Positions 8,941-16,362 of a stretch of DNA of 64,000 bases are shown here, in pieces. The translations under genes were made by a program, and so were the position numbers. The DNA is from Clostridiales bacterium 1_7_47FAA (GTDB taxonomy: Bacteria > Bacillota > Clostridia > Lachnospirales > Lachnospiraceae), in NCBI GenBank assembly GCA_000155435.1, contig DS990263.1, positions 234,265-298,264 of the forward strand, written 5' to 3'. Every line of letters begins with the position of its first letter. The first letter of the stretch is position 1. The notes beneath the pieces were generated by a model, which worked only from the letters and a program-made list of their open reading frames with translations, was not told the origin of the DNA and did not search any database.

Positions 8941-10278
8941 ATGAAAAAAGCATTAAGTGTTGCCCTTGCGTGTTCCATGGCATTATCACTCGTTGCCTGC
9001 GGCGGCGGAAGCAAGCCAACGGAAGCACCAACAACAGCAGCCGCTGGTGGTGATACCACAACTGAGGCAGCAGCTGACACGACGACCGAGGCAGCAGCAG
9101 CTGACAGCGGCGCAGAACTGGCCAACAAGGACAAACCATTGGTATGGTTTAACCGCCAGCCATCCAGCAGTGCTACAGGACAGCTGGATATGACAGCCCT
9201 GAATTTCAATAAGGATACATACTATGTAGGTTTCGACGCTAACCAGGGCGCTGAGCTTCAGGGTACCATGGTTAAGGATTACATCGAGAAGAACATTGAC
9301 ACAATCGACCGCAACGGCGACGGAATCATCGGTTATGTCCTGGCAATCGGGGATATCGGACATAATGACTCCATTGCACGTACAAGAGGCGTCCGTAAGG
9401 CTCTTGGCACAGGCGTTGAAAAAGATGGCAACATTGACAGTACCCCGGTTGGTACAAATGCAGACGGTACGGCAACTGTTGTACAGGACGGCTCCATTGA
9501 AGCAGGCGGCAAGACATACGTGGTCCGCGAGCTGGCTTCCCAGGAGATGAAGAACTCCGCAGGCGCTACATGGGATGCAGCTACCGCTGGTAACGGAATC
9601 GGCACATGGTCTTCCTCTTTCGGCGACCAGATTGATATCGTTGTATCCAATAACGACGGCATGGGCATGTCCATGTTCAACGCATGGTCCAAGGATAACA
9701 ACGTTCCTACATTCGGCTATGATGCAAACAGCGACGCAGTTGCTGCCATCGCAGAAGGCTACGGCGGCACAATCAGCCAGCATGCAGACGTACAGGCATA
9801 TCTGACACTTCGTGTGCTTCGTAATGCACTGGACGGAGTTGACATTAACACCGGTATTGCAACACCAGATCCAGCAGGTAATGTCCTGAGTGACGATGTA
9901 TATGTATACAGGGCAGATGAGCGTTCCTACTACGCCCTGAACGTTGCTGTTACTTCTGACAACTACCAGGATTTCATGGATTCCACCATGGTTTATGCAC
10001 CTGTATCCAACCAGCTGGATGCCAGCACAAGCCCTGAAAAGGCTGTATGGCTGAACATCTACAACTCAGCTGATAACTTCCTGGGTTCCACCTATCAGCC
10101 GCTGCTTCAGAAGTATGATAAGCTTCTCAACCTGAAGGTTGACTACATCGGCGGTGACGGACAGACTGAGTCCAACATCACAAACCGTCTTGGAAATCCA
10201 AGCCAGTATGACGCATTTGCCATTAACATGGTTAAGACAGATAACGCAGCTTCATACACATCTCTGCTTGAGCAGTAA
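8941..10278 (+). CDS. mglB: Galactose/methyl-galactoside-binding lipoprotein, apparently circularly permuted
   Basis: This 445-residue lipoprotein has lipobox LVAC (Cys20) and then a Thr/Ala-rich linker. The fold begins at residue 66 with PLVWFNRQP, which in E. coli MglB lies about 110 residues into the protein. The order is then normal: calcium-loop-like DRNGDGIIG (from 123), HNDSIAR (141-147), Trp211, NND (237-239), Asp261. The C-terminus (368-445, AVWLNIYNSADNFLG to AINMVKTD) matches the part of MglB that normally comes first, with Asp378, Phe380 and Asn429. All expected sugar-contact positions are present but split between the two ends. GGGAGG precedes the ATG. mglA follows after a hairpin. 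Confidence 0.88.
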   Translation: MKKALSVALACSMALSLVACGGGSKPTEAPTTAAAGGDTTTEAAADTTTEAAAADSGAELANKDKPLVWFNRQPSSSATGQLDMTALNFNKDTYYVGFDANQGAELQGTMVKDYIEKNIDTIDRNGDGIIGYVLAIGDIGHNDSIARTRGVRKALGTGVEKDGNIDSTPVGTNADGTATVVQDGSIEAGGKTYVVRELASQEMKNSAGATWDAATAGNGIGTWSSSFGDQIDIVVSNNDGMGMSMFNAWSKDNNVPTFGYDANSDAVAAIAEGYGGTISQHADVQAYLTLRVLRNALDGVDINTGIATPDPAGNVLSDDVYVYRADERSYYALNVAVTSDNYQDFMDSTMVYAPVSNQLDASTSPEKAVWLNIYNSADNFLGSTYQPLLQKYDKLLNLKVDYIGGDGQTESNITNRLGNPSQYDAFAINMVKTDNAASYTSLLEQ

Positions 10279-10310
10279 TAATCATTGAAATAAAAATGTA
10301 CTGTTAACTG

Positions 10311-10340
10311 TTATTAGGGAGAAGAAATTCTCCCTAATAA
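10311..10340 (+). other. Intercistronic hairpin between mglB and mglA
   Basis: A perfect 13-base-pair stem (10311-10323 with 10328-10340) closes a GAAA tetraloop. No T-run follows, so it is unlikely to be a full terminator. A stable hairpin at this point commonly protects the binding-protein mRNA and lowers expression of the transporter genes downstream; that role is inferred. Confidence 0.75.
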
Positions 10341-10394
10341 TCGATTTAGACTTAATACTGAAACCAATCAATCTATGTATACAGGAGTAAAATA

Positions 10395-11903
10395 ATGGCA
10401 GATAAGAAAGATGATATCGTCTTATCAATACGCGGTATGAGCAAGTCCTTCGGCCGTAACAGGGTTCTGGACCATATCAACCTGGATGTGAAGCGTGGAA
10501 CCGTTATGGGGCTTATGGGTGAGAATGGCGCCGGCAAGTCAACCATGATGAAGTGCCTTTTCGGCACTTACCAGAAAGACGAGGGAAATATCTTCCTGAA
10601 TGGCAAGGAAGTAAGCTTTTCCGGACCAAAGGATGCTCTTGAAAACGGCATTGCAATGGTCCACCAGGAACTCAACCAGTGTCTGGAGCGGAATGTGATT
10701 GATAATCTGTTCCTTGGACGCTATCCGGTCAATTCCATGGGTGTAATTGATGAAGGCAGAATGAAAAAGGAAGCCGCTGAGCTTTTTAGGAAATTGGGCA
10801 TGACCGTTAACCTTACCCAGCCCATGGGTCGCATGTCCGTATCACAGAGGCAAATGTGTGAAATCGCTAAGGCCATTTCCTATAATTCCAGAGTGATTGT
10901 TCTGGATGAGCCTACTTCCTCCCTGACCGTACAGGAGGTTGATAAGCTCTTCGAGATGATGAGGATGTTAAAAGAGCAGGGAATCGCCCTGATTTATATT
11001 TCCCACAAGATGGATGAGATTTTCGAAATCTGCGATGAGATATCAGTGCTTCGGGATGGCAACCTGGTCATGACAAAGAGCACCAAGGATGCAAACATGA
11101 ATGAGCTGATTGCGGCAATGGTGGGCCGTTCCCTTGATAACCGGTTCCCTCCGGTTGACAATACCCCTGGGGATGTGATCCTGTCCATACAGAATTTATC
11201 CACGAAGTTTGAACCTCATCTGCAGGATGTCTCGTTTGACGTAAAAGAAGGCGAGATATTTGGGCTTTACGGCCTGGTGGGGGCAGGGCGGACAGAACTT
11301 TTGGAAACAATCTTTGGTGTCCGCACCAGAGCGGCAGGGCGGGTTTATTTCAATAACCGTCTTATGAATTTCAGCAGCGCAAAGGAAGCCATGGAGCATG
11401 GCTTTGCCATGATTACTGAGGAGCGGAAGGCAAACGGCCTGTTTTTAAAGGGTGACCTTACCTTTAATACCACCATTGCCAACCTGCAGCAGTACATGTC
11501 AGGAATGGCGCTTTCCGATGCAAAGATGGTAAAGGCCACGGCAAAGGAAATAAAAATCATGCATACCAAGTGTATGGGTCCTGATGACATGATTTCCAGC
11601 CTTTCCGGCGGCAACCAGCAGAAGGTCATCTTTGGAAAATGGCTGGAACGCAGTCCGCAGGTGTTTATGATGGACGAACCCACAAGAGGTATCGATGTGG
11701 GTGCAAAGTATGAAATATATGAGCTGATCATCAATATGGCGAAACAGGGGAAGACAATCATCGTTGTTTCTTCTGAGATGCCGGAGATACTGGGTATCAC
11801 GAACCGTATTGGTGTTATGTCAAATGGACGTCTTTCAGGAATTGTCAATACAAAAGAGACGGATCAGGAAGAACTTTTGAGGCTCAGTGCAAAATACCTA
11901 TAA
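10395..11903 (+). CDS. mglA: Galactose/methyl-galactoside ABC transporter, ATP-binding protein
   Basis: This 502-residue double ATPase energises sugar import. Half 1 has Walker A GENGAGKST, signature-like MSVSQRQM and Walker B VIVLDEPTSSL. Half 2 has the usual degenerate P-loop GLVGAGRTE, signature LSGGNQQKV and VFMMDEPTRGIDVG. Length and layout match the RbsA/MglA family. It lies between the binding protein and the permease, and the substrate class is assigned from those neighbours. An AGGAG site precedes the ATG. Confidence 0.95.
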   Translation: MADKKDDIVLSIRGMSKSFGRNRVLDHINLDVKRGTVMGLMGENGAGKSTMMKCLFGTYQKDEGNIFLNGKEVSFSGPKDALENGIAMVHQELNQCLERNVIDNLFLGRYPVNSMGVIDEGRMKKEAAELFRKLGMTVNLTQPMGRMSVSQRQMCEIAKAISYNSRVIVLDEPTSSLTVQEVDKLFEMMRMLKEQGIALIYISHKMDEIFEICDEISVLRDGNLVMTKSTKDANMNELIAAMVGRSLDNRFPPVDNTPGDVILSIQNLSTKFEPHLQDVSFDVKEGEIFGLYGLVGAGRTELLETIFGVRTRAAGRVYFNNRLMNFSSAKEAMEHGFAMITEERKANGLFLKGDLTFNTTIANLQQYMSGMALSDAKMVKATAKEIKIMHTKCMGPDDMISSLSGGNQQKVIFGKWLERSPQVFMMDEPTRGIDVGAKYEIYELIINMAKQGKTIIVVSSEMPEILGITNRIGVMSNGRLSGIVNTKETDQEELLRLSAKYL

Positions 11904-11912
11904 GGGGGATTC

Positions 11913-13574
11913 ATGGATATGGCGAAAGGAAACAATGAGACTCTTACGGCTGAACAGGAGATGCAGCTGCGTCAGCCAATTGAGGATTATGTTAGTGAAA
12001 TTCAGAAAAAGATTGACAGCCTCAGGACCGATGGTACGAACAGGGTAGTAGCCCTGCAGAACAGTATCGATGCGGCAAAGAGGGACCGTTCCCTTACAAA
12101 AGAAGAAAGAGCGAACAGGATTGCTGCCAACAGCGCGGAGATGGAAAAGGCAAAGGCTGTTGAGGCAAAGAATAAAGATGAAATCGCAAAATTGATTTCC
12201 GATGCGGAGGGTTACCTCAAGGCGCATTTTGATAAGGACTATTATCAGCCGTTAAAGGCAAGCTGCGAACAGGAAAAGGCGCTGGCAAAGGAAAAATATG
12301 ACACCAGGGTTGCTGAGCTTAACAAGGAGCATGAAAAGACACTGTCAAAGCTTACCGACCATCAGGAGATTAAGGATGAGAAGTACGTCCATAAGAACCG
12401 TCTGTTTGACGCGAAGATGGACTTAGACAAGGAACTTCAGCGCATTAAGGACAGAAGGCATGCTGCTTTTGCATGGCAGTATCATCTGATTGATATGCTC
12501 CGTCTGTCCAAATTCACCTTCATGGAGACCAGGGCGCAGAAATGGGAAAATTATAAATATACATTCAACCGCAGGACATTCTTACTGCAGAACGGTCTGT
12601 ATATTGCCATCATCCTGATTTTCATCGGACTGTGTATCGCTGCTCCGGTGGTGAAGAATGTAAAACTGCTTACCTATAACAATATTTTGAATATCCTGCA
12701 GCAGGCTTCCCCGAGGATGTTCCTTGCGCTGGGCGTGGCAGGGCTTATCCTCCTTACCGGTACGGACCTTTCCATCGGACGTATGGTCGGTATGGGTATG
12801 ACCACCGCAACCATCATCATGCACCAGGGTATTAATACAGGCGCTGTGTTCGGACACGTGTTTGACTTCACAGGGATGCCCATCGGCTTAAGGGTTGTAT
12901 TCGCACTGTTTATGTGTATTGTCCTCTGTACGTGCTTTACGGCAATTGGAGGTTTCTTTACAGCCAAATTCAAGATGCATCCGTTCATATCAACCATGGC
13001 CAACATGCTGGTTATCTTTGGTCTTGTCACTTATGCCACAAAGGGCGTGTCCTTTGGTGCCATTGAACCGGCAATCCCGAAGATGATCATTCCAAAGGTA
13101 AACGGATTCCCAACCATCATCCTTTGGGCAGTGGCGGCAATTGTAATCGTATGGTTCATCTGGAATAAAACCACCTTCGGCAAGAACTTATACGCAGTGG
13201 GCGGCAACCCGGAAGCTGCTGCTGTTTCAGGTATCTCCGTATTCGGGGTAACCATGGGGGCGTTCATCCTGGCAGGTATCCTTTATGGATTCGGATCATG
13301 GCTGGAATGCGCAAGAATGGTAGGTTCCGGCTCCGCTGCTTATGGACAGGGCTGGGAGATGGATGCAATCGCAGCCTGCGTGGTGGGCGGCGTGTCCTTT
13401 ACCGGTGGTATCGGTAAGATTTCTGGCGTGGTAGTCGGTGTGCTGATTTTCACCGTACTTATCTACTCCCTTACCATCCTTGGTATTGATACAAACCTTC
13501 AGTTCGTATTCGAAGGTATCATCATCATCACGGCAGTAACGCTTGACTGTCTGAAGTATGTCCAGAAGAAGTAA
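11913..13574 (+). CDS. mglC: Galactose/methyl-galactoside ABC transporter permease with long N-terminal coiled-coil
   Basis: The 553-residue protein is about 215 residues longer than E. coli MglC. The C-terminal ~325 residues are a normal BPD_transp_2 permease: the first membrane helix starts near residue 227 (NGLYIAIILIF), followed by LALGVAGLILLTGTDLSIGR, YAVGGNPEAAAVSGI and GVSFTGGIGKISG. The first ~225 residues are highly charged (many K, E, A, D) and predicted by eye to be helical or coiled-coil and cytoplasmic. GGGGG lies four bases before the ATG at 11913 and ten before an in-frame ATG at 11919, so either start is possible. A terminator follows. Confidence 0.93.
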   Translation: MDMAKGNNETLTAEQEMQLRQPIEDYVSEIQKKIDSLRTDGTNRVVALQNSIDAAKRDRSLTKEERANRIAANSAEMEKAKAVEAKNKDEIAKLISDAEGYLKAHFDKDYYQPLKASCEQEKALAKEKYDTRVAELNKEHEKTLSKLTDHQEIKDEKYVHKNRLFDAKMDLDKELQRIKDRRHAAFAWQYHLIDMLRLSKFTFMETRAQKWENYKYTFNRRTFLLQNGLYIAIILIFIGLCIAAPVVKNVKLLTYNNILNILQQASPRMFLALGVAGLILLTGTDLSIGRMVGMGMTTATIIMHQGINTGAVFGHVFDFTGMPIGLRVVFALFMCIVLCTCFTAIGGFFTAKFKMHPFISTMANMLVIFGLVTYATKGVSFGAIEPAIPKMIIPKVNGFPTIILWAVAAIVIVWFIWNKTTFGKNLYAVGGNPEAAAVSGISVFGVTMGAFILAGILYGFGSWLECARMVGSGSAAYGQGWEMDAIAACVVGGVSFTGGIGKISGVVVGVLIFTVLIYSLTILGIDTNLQFVFEGIIIITAVTLDCLKYVQKK

Positions 13575-13652
13575 GATTTAGTAAGATTTGTTTGATGCGG
13601 TGCCGGCAGCCTTGAGATGCCGGGGACCGTCTGAAGACCGGCTGGAAACAGA

Positions 13653-13686
13653 AGGCTGGCTGCAAACCCGCAGCCAGCCTTTTTCT
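13653..13686 (+). terminator. Rho-independent terminator of the mgl operon
   Basis: A perfect 11-base-pair GC-rich stem (13653-13663 with 13670-13680) and a six-base loop are followed by TTTTTCT. It closes the sugar operon 80 bases after mglC. Confidence 0.9.
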
Positions 13687-13735
13687 GCGCCCAATGGCTG
13701 CCAGGCCCGGACAAAGGCAGCCATTGGGTGAACGG

Positions 13736-14194
13736 TTACCGGCTTAAATCGCAGGCCAGCCTGCTGTTCTGGTATTCGCCGGAAAACGTTACATCTTTGC
13801 CGAACCATTGGGGCGGGATGAAGGTGAGCGCTTCCTCCTCAGTGGGGAATTCTACCTCGGCCAGTATGAGGCCTTTGTAGGTTCCTTCGAATACATCCAA
13901 TTCTATGGTCAGATGACCGGAACCTTCCAGCGGGATCAGATAACGCGTCTTGGTCAGGATGATGCCGTCCGCCTTTTTAAGCAGATGGGTGTAAGCCTGT
14001 TCATTGAGGGGAAGGTTATATTCTTCCCTGGCCATCAGGCCTTTTCCTTTGTAGGTGAGATAATAGCTGTCATCCTCCTTGCGGATGCGCACCACGGGGC
14101 TGGTGCACAGGTAAGCCTGCTCAATGGCATGGCAGGGGAATTCCATGTAGTCTGCGGGGACTTGATTCACCAGATATTTCCTTTCAATTTCCAT
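13736..14194 (-). CDS. CYTH domain protein (triphosphate tunnel metalloenzyme family)
   Basis: The 152-residue protein opens with MEIERKYLV, the ExExK signature of the CYTH superfamily (adenylate cyclase CyaB / thiamine triphosphatase). Further strands carry alternating charged residues, as expected for the tunnel: VRIRKEDDSYYLTYKGKG, TKTRYLIP, TIELDVFEG and LAEVEFPTEEEA. Small stand-alone members usually hydrolyse inorganic triphosphate, but the substrate cannot be told from sequence. It is a single gene on the minus strand. An AGG-rich site lies upstream of the ATG. Confidence 0.88.
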   Translation of the reverse strand: MEIERKYLVNQVPADYMEFPCHAIEQAYLCTSPVVRIRKEDDSYYLTYKGKGLMAREEYNLPLNEQAYTHLLKKADGIILTKTRYLIPLEGSGHLTIELDVFEGTYKGLILAEVEFPTEEEALTFIPPQWFGKDVTFSGEYQNSRLACDLSR

Positions 14195-14376
14195 CTTTCA
14201 TACCTCCAAATACTGTATACATAATGCAATTAGTGGATTTTACTAAGGAATGTTATTTTTTCCATTTTACTATCATATCATTTATCACTTTTCAGAAAAA
14301 GACTAAAATGATAAAATAAAAATATTGTGCGTTGTTATGTTGTATTGTGTCAGTATGGCAGGAAAGGGAGAAAATC

Positions 14377-14931
14377 ATGGCAAAGGTTTATGCATTTCTG
14401 GCGGAAGGGCTGGAAGAGGTTGAATGTCTTGCGGTAGTGGACGTGCTTCGCCGTTCCGGAGTTGAGGTGACAATGGTTTCCGTGTCCGGAAAGAAAGAGG
14501 TCACAGGATCCCATGGAATCCGGTTAATGGCGGATGCGCTGTTTGAGGAGGCGGATCCTGATCAGGCTGATGTGCTGTTTTTGCCGGGTGGGATGCCTGG
14601 TACCAATAATCTGAGGGAACACCGGGGGCTTAGGGAAGCCATTGAACGTGCGAATAAGCAGGGCCGGAGGGTGGCTGCCATCTGCGCGGCACCCAGTGTC
14701 CTTGGAGCCATGGGGCTGTTAAAGGGCAGGACAGCCACCTGTTATCCTGGATTTGAGGAGCAGCTTACCGGGGTATCCTACACAAGCCAGGGCGTAGTCA
14801 CTGACGGTAATATCACCACTGGCAGGGGCCTGGGATATGCGCTGGATCTTGGCCTTGAACTGATACGTCTTCTTCAGGGACCCCAGCAGGCCCAGAAGAT
14901 TGCGGCAGCCATCCAGTACAGCCGCGGTTGA
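14377..14931 (+). CDS. DJ-1/PfpI family protein (YajL/ThiJ-like)
   Basis: The protein has 184 residues. It starts at 14377 because AAAGGGAG lies just upstream; an ATG at 14332 would add a tail not found in the family. EGLEEVECLAVVDVL includes the conserved Glu, and AICAAPSVLG carries the reactive Cys at the nucleophile elbow. FLPGGMPGTNNL is also typical. Members act as chaperones or glyoxalase/deglycase enzymes against methylglyoxal damage; which one applies here cannot be decided. A tandem repeat and then a strong terminator lie directly downstream. Confidence 0.92.
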   Translation: MAKVYAFLAEGLEEVECLAVVDVLRRSGVEVTMVSVSGKKEVTGSHGIRLMADALFEEADPDQADVLFLPGGMPGTNNLREHRGLREAIERANKQGRRVAAICAAPSVLGAMGLLKGRTATCYPGFEEQLTGVSYTSQGVVTDGNITTGRGLGYALDLGLELIRLLQGPQQAQKIAAAIQYSRG

Positions 14932-15068
14932 CTGCAGGAGTGATGGAACCTGCAGGAATAATGAAACTGCAGTAGTGATGAAACTGCAGGAGTGATGGAA
15001 TCCGCAGGAATAATGAAACTGCAGTAGTGATGAAACTGCAGGAGTGATGGAATCCGCAGGAATAATGG
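14932..15068 (+). repeat. 52-bp tandem repeat (about 2.6 copies) with 17-18-bp sub-units
   Basis: Copies run 14932-14983, 14984-15035 and a partial one to about 15068. Each holds three degenerate sub-units of the type CTGCAG(G/T)A(G/A)T(G/A)ATG(G)AA. Copies 1 and 2 differ at only two bases. It begins one base after the DJ-1 stop codon and ends at the terminator. No ribosome-binding site or sensible protein was found in it. Confidence 0.9.
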
Positions 15069-15127
15069 AATTCCCCCGCTTGTGCCGCATCGATGGAAGA
15101 TGCGGCACAAGCGGGGGAGTTTTTTTG
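15069..15127 (+). terminator. Strong Rho-independent terminator
   Basis: A perfect 19-base-pair stem (15073-15091 with 15099-15117), a seven-base loop and seven T residues follow the tandem repeat. It ends transcription from the DJ-1 gene. Confidence 0.92.
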
Positions 15128-15189
15128 ATGTGATGCAAAGTATATCGTTTTAAACGTAAGGCATGACGGATTGCGCATGGGAACCTCAG

Positions 15190-15425
15190 GACCTGTCTGG
15201 CTGCTGCGTCCTGTTTCCTGTGCGTCCTTCCTTGCGCACCCGCTTTTTCTCTGCATGCCTACAATGGTAGTGCCTGCCAGGTCACCCAGACAGTTAATCA
15301 TGGTCATTCCCCATGTCGTTGAAGGCGTGGACGCCGGCTGCCAGGCCCACAATCTCCAGCGGGAATCCAAGTGACTCCGGGAGGATAGCCAGGATGACGT
15401 GCTCATGATCCGCAGTGGTCTTATT
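15190..15425 (-). pseudogene. Remnant of a dicarboxylate/amino acid:cation symporter (C-terminal end, frameshifted)
   Basis: Reading the minus strand from about 15415, one frame gives HEHVILAILPESLGFPLE and IVGLAAGVHAFNDMGN, then stops. In the next frame TMINCLGDLAGTTIVGMQ continues. Removing one base near 15305 would join them into the GVxxxxDMxxTxxNxxGDLxGTxIV segment that ends DAACS (GltP/DctA-type) symporters. Nothing resembling the ~350 residues that should precede it was seen. It is therefore a decayed fragment. The family assignment is by eye from a short segment. Confidence 0.55.
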
Positions 15426-15439
15426 CGCGCAGCTTACGG

Positions 15440-15949
15440 CTATTTGAAAATCCGCGCCATGAGCAGGGTGTCGTAATACCGCCCATCGCTTAGCAGCTTG
15501 TCATCGCGCAAAATGCCCTCCTGTACAAACCCCTGACTTTCATACAGCTTGATGGCAGAAGTATTTGTCGCCATCACCCGCAGGGTTAGCTTGTGCAAGC
15601 GGGACCCCGTCTCGGCCCAGGTAATGCACCGCCGCAGCATCTTCCCGCCGATTCCCTGCCCCCAGTATTCTTTCAAGACGCATACACCAAACTCGGCCTG
15701 ATGTCGCAGGCGGACCAGGCGGGAGCCGGCACAGCGGCAATAGGCCACCAGCCGTCCGCCATCCTCCGCCACCAAAAACAGGTGGTTATTTTCCGCCTTA
15801 TCCCCGGCGATTATAGCGCGCCAGGCGGCTTCATCCAGGTGGGCTTCCCCCGGTTCGCGGTCCATGTTTTCTGTCTCTGCATCCAATATAGGCCGCAGCG
15901 CGGCCAGTTGTGCGGCGTCGTCTTCGATTGCCTGTCGAATGGTATACAA
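15440..15949 (-). CDS. GNAT family N-acetyltransferase
   Basis: This 169-residue protein starts at a TTG (15949) placed eight bases after a perfect AAGGAGG; a TTG 54 bases further upstream has no such site. FGVCVLKEYWGQGIGGKMLR is the acetyl-CoA-binding motif A (Q/RxxGxG/A), and LTLRVMATNTSAIKLYESQGF is the following helix and strand. It resembles RimI/Spt10-like acyltransferases that modify small amines or proteins, but the substrate is unknown. It lies next to a decayed symporter fragment in a gene-poor stretch, which suggests a region of turnover. Confidence 0.88.
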   Translation of the reverse strand: MYTIRQAIEDDAAQLAALRPILDAETENMDREPGEAHLDEAAWRAIIAGDKAENNHLFLVAEDGGRLVAYCRCAGSRLVRLRHQAEFGVCVLKEYWGQGIGGKMLRRCITWAETGSRLHKLTLRVMATNTSAIKLYESQGFVQEGILRDDKLLSDGRYYDTLLMARIFK

Positions 15950-16003
15950 GTGCTTTTCCTCCTTACTATATAGAGTGGAGTATAAAGTATAGCACGGCGC
16001 CAA

Positions 16004-16285
16004 GGGAATGAAAAGCCCGAATCAGTCTCTTATATGACGAGTAACCCTGCCGTATATGTCATTGTAAACCGCGGAGCCAATCCGTTTGATGAAGCATGGG
16101 GCTTGGGCGTTCCCGCGTGGCTGCGCCGCGTCTGTAATGGTGGTCTGCATCGTCTTGGCTCCCTTCAATATTAATAGGCATGGACTATCCGACCGAAAAC
16201 TGTGTTTCTGACTGGGGCTGGATATACAGGGAAATATGTACAGGAAATTTATGAAAAAATGCTGGTATTTTCATTTTGAGCATGC
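16004..16285. other. Intergenic stretch without a recognised gene
   Basis: A 46-codon open frame (16035-16175, plus strand) has no ribosome-binding site and no family resemblance. No hairpin, repeat or RNA signature stood out. The tig promoter lies at its right end. Confidence 0.5.
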
Positions 16286-16291
16286 TATAAT
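16283..16291 (+). promoter_or_regulatory. Extended -10 promoter of tig
   Basis: TGCTATAAT is a perfect extended -10 element, 72 bases upstream of the trigger factor ATG. No convincing -35 box was seen at the expected distance, which is common for extended -10 promoters. Confidence 0.6.
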
Positions 16292-16362
16292 GGTACATTG
16301 AAGTGTAGCGCCCTCATGGTTCATGGGCGAATCACATATATTTTAAGGAGGAACCCGTAAAA

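Noticed and set aside
8986..9783. 265-codon minus-strand frame rich in Cys and Ala
   Set aside because: Antisense to the galactose-binding lipoprotein; composition reflects complementary codons.
14932..15068. CRISPR array
   Set aside because: The repeats are contiguous with no unique spacers and no cas genes nearby.
14813..15406. 197-codon minus-strand open frame across the tandem repeat
   Set aside because: It is a chance fusion of the symporter remnant with the repeat and the DJ-1 antisense; no single protein is supported.
16035..16175. 46-codon plus-strand open frame before tig
   Set aside because: No ribosome-binding site, no family resemblance, and it lies in a decayed region.
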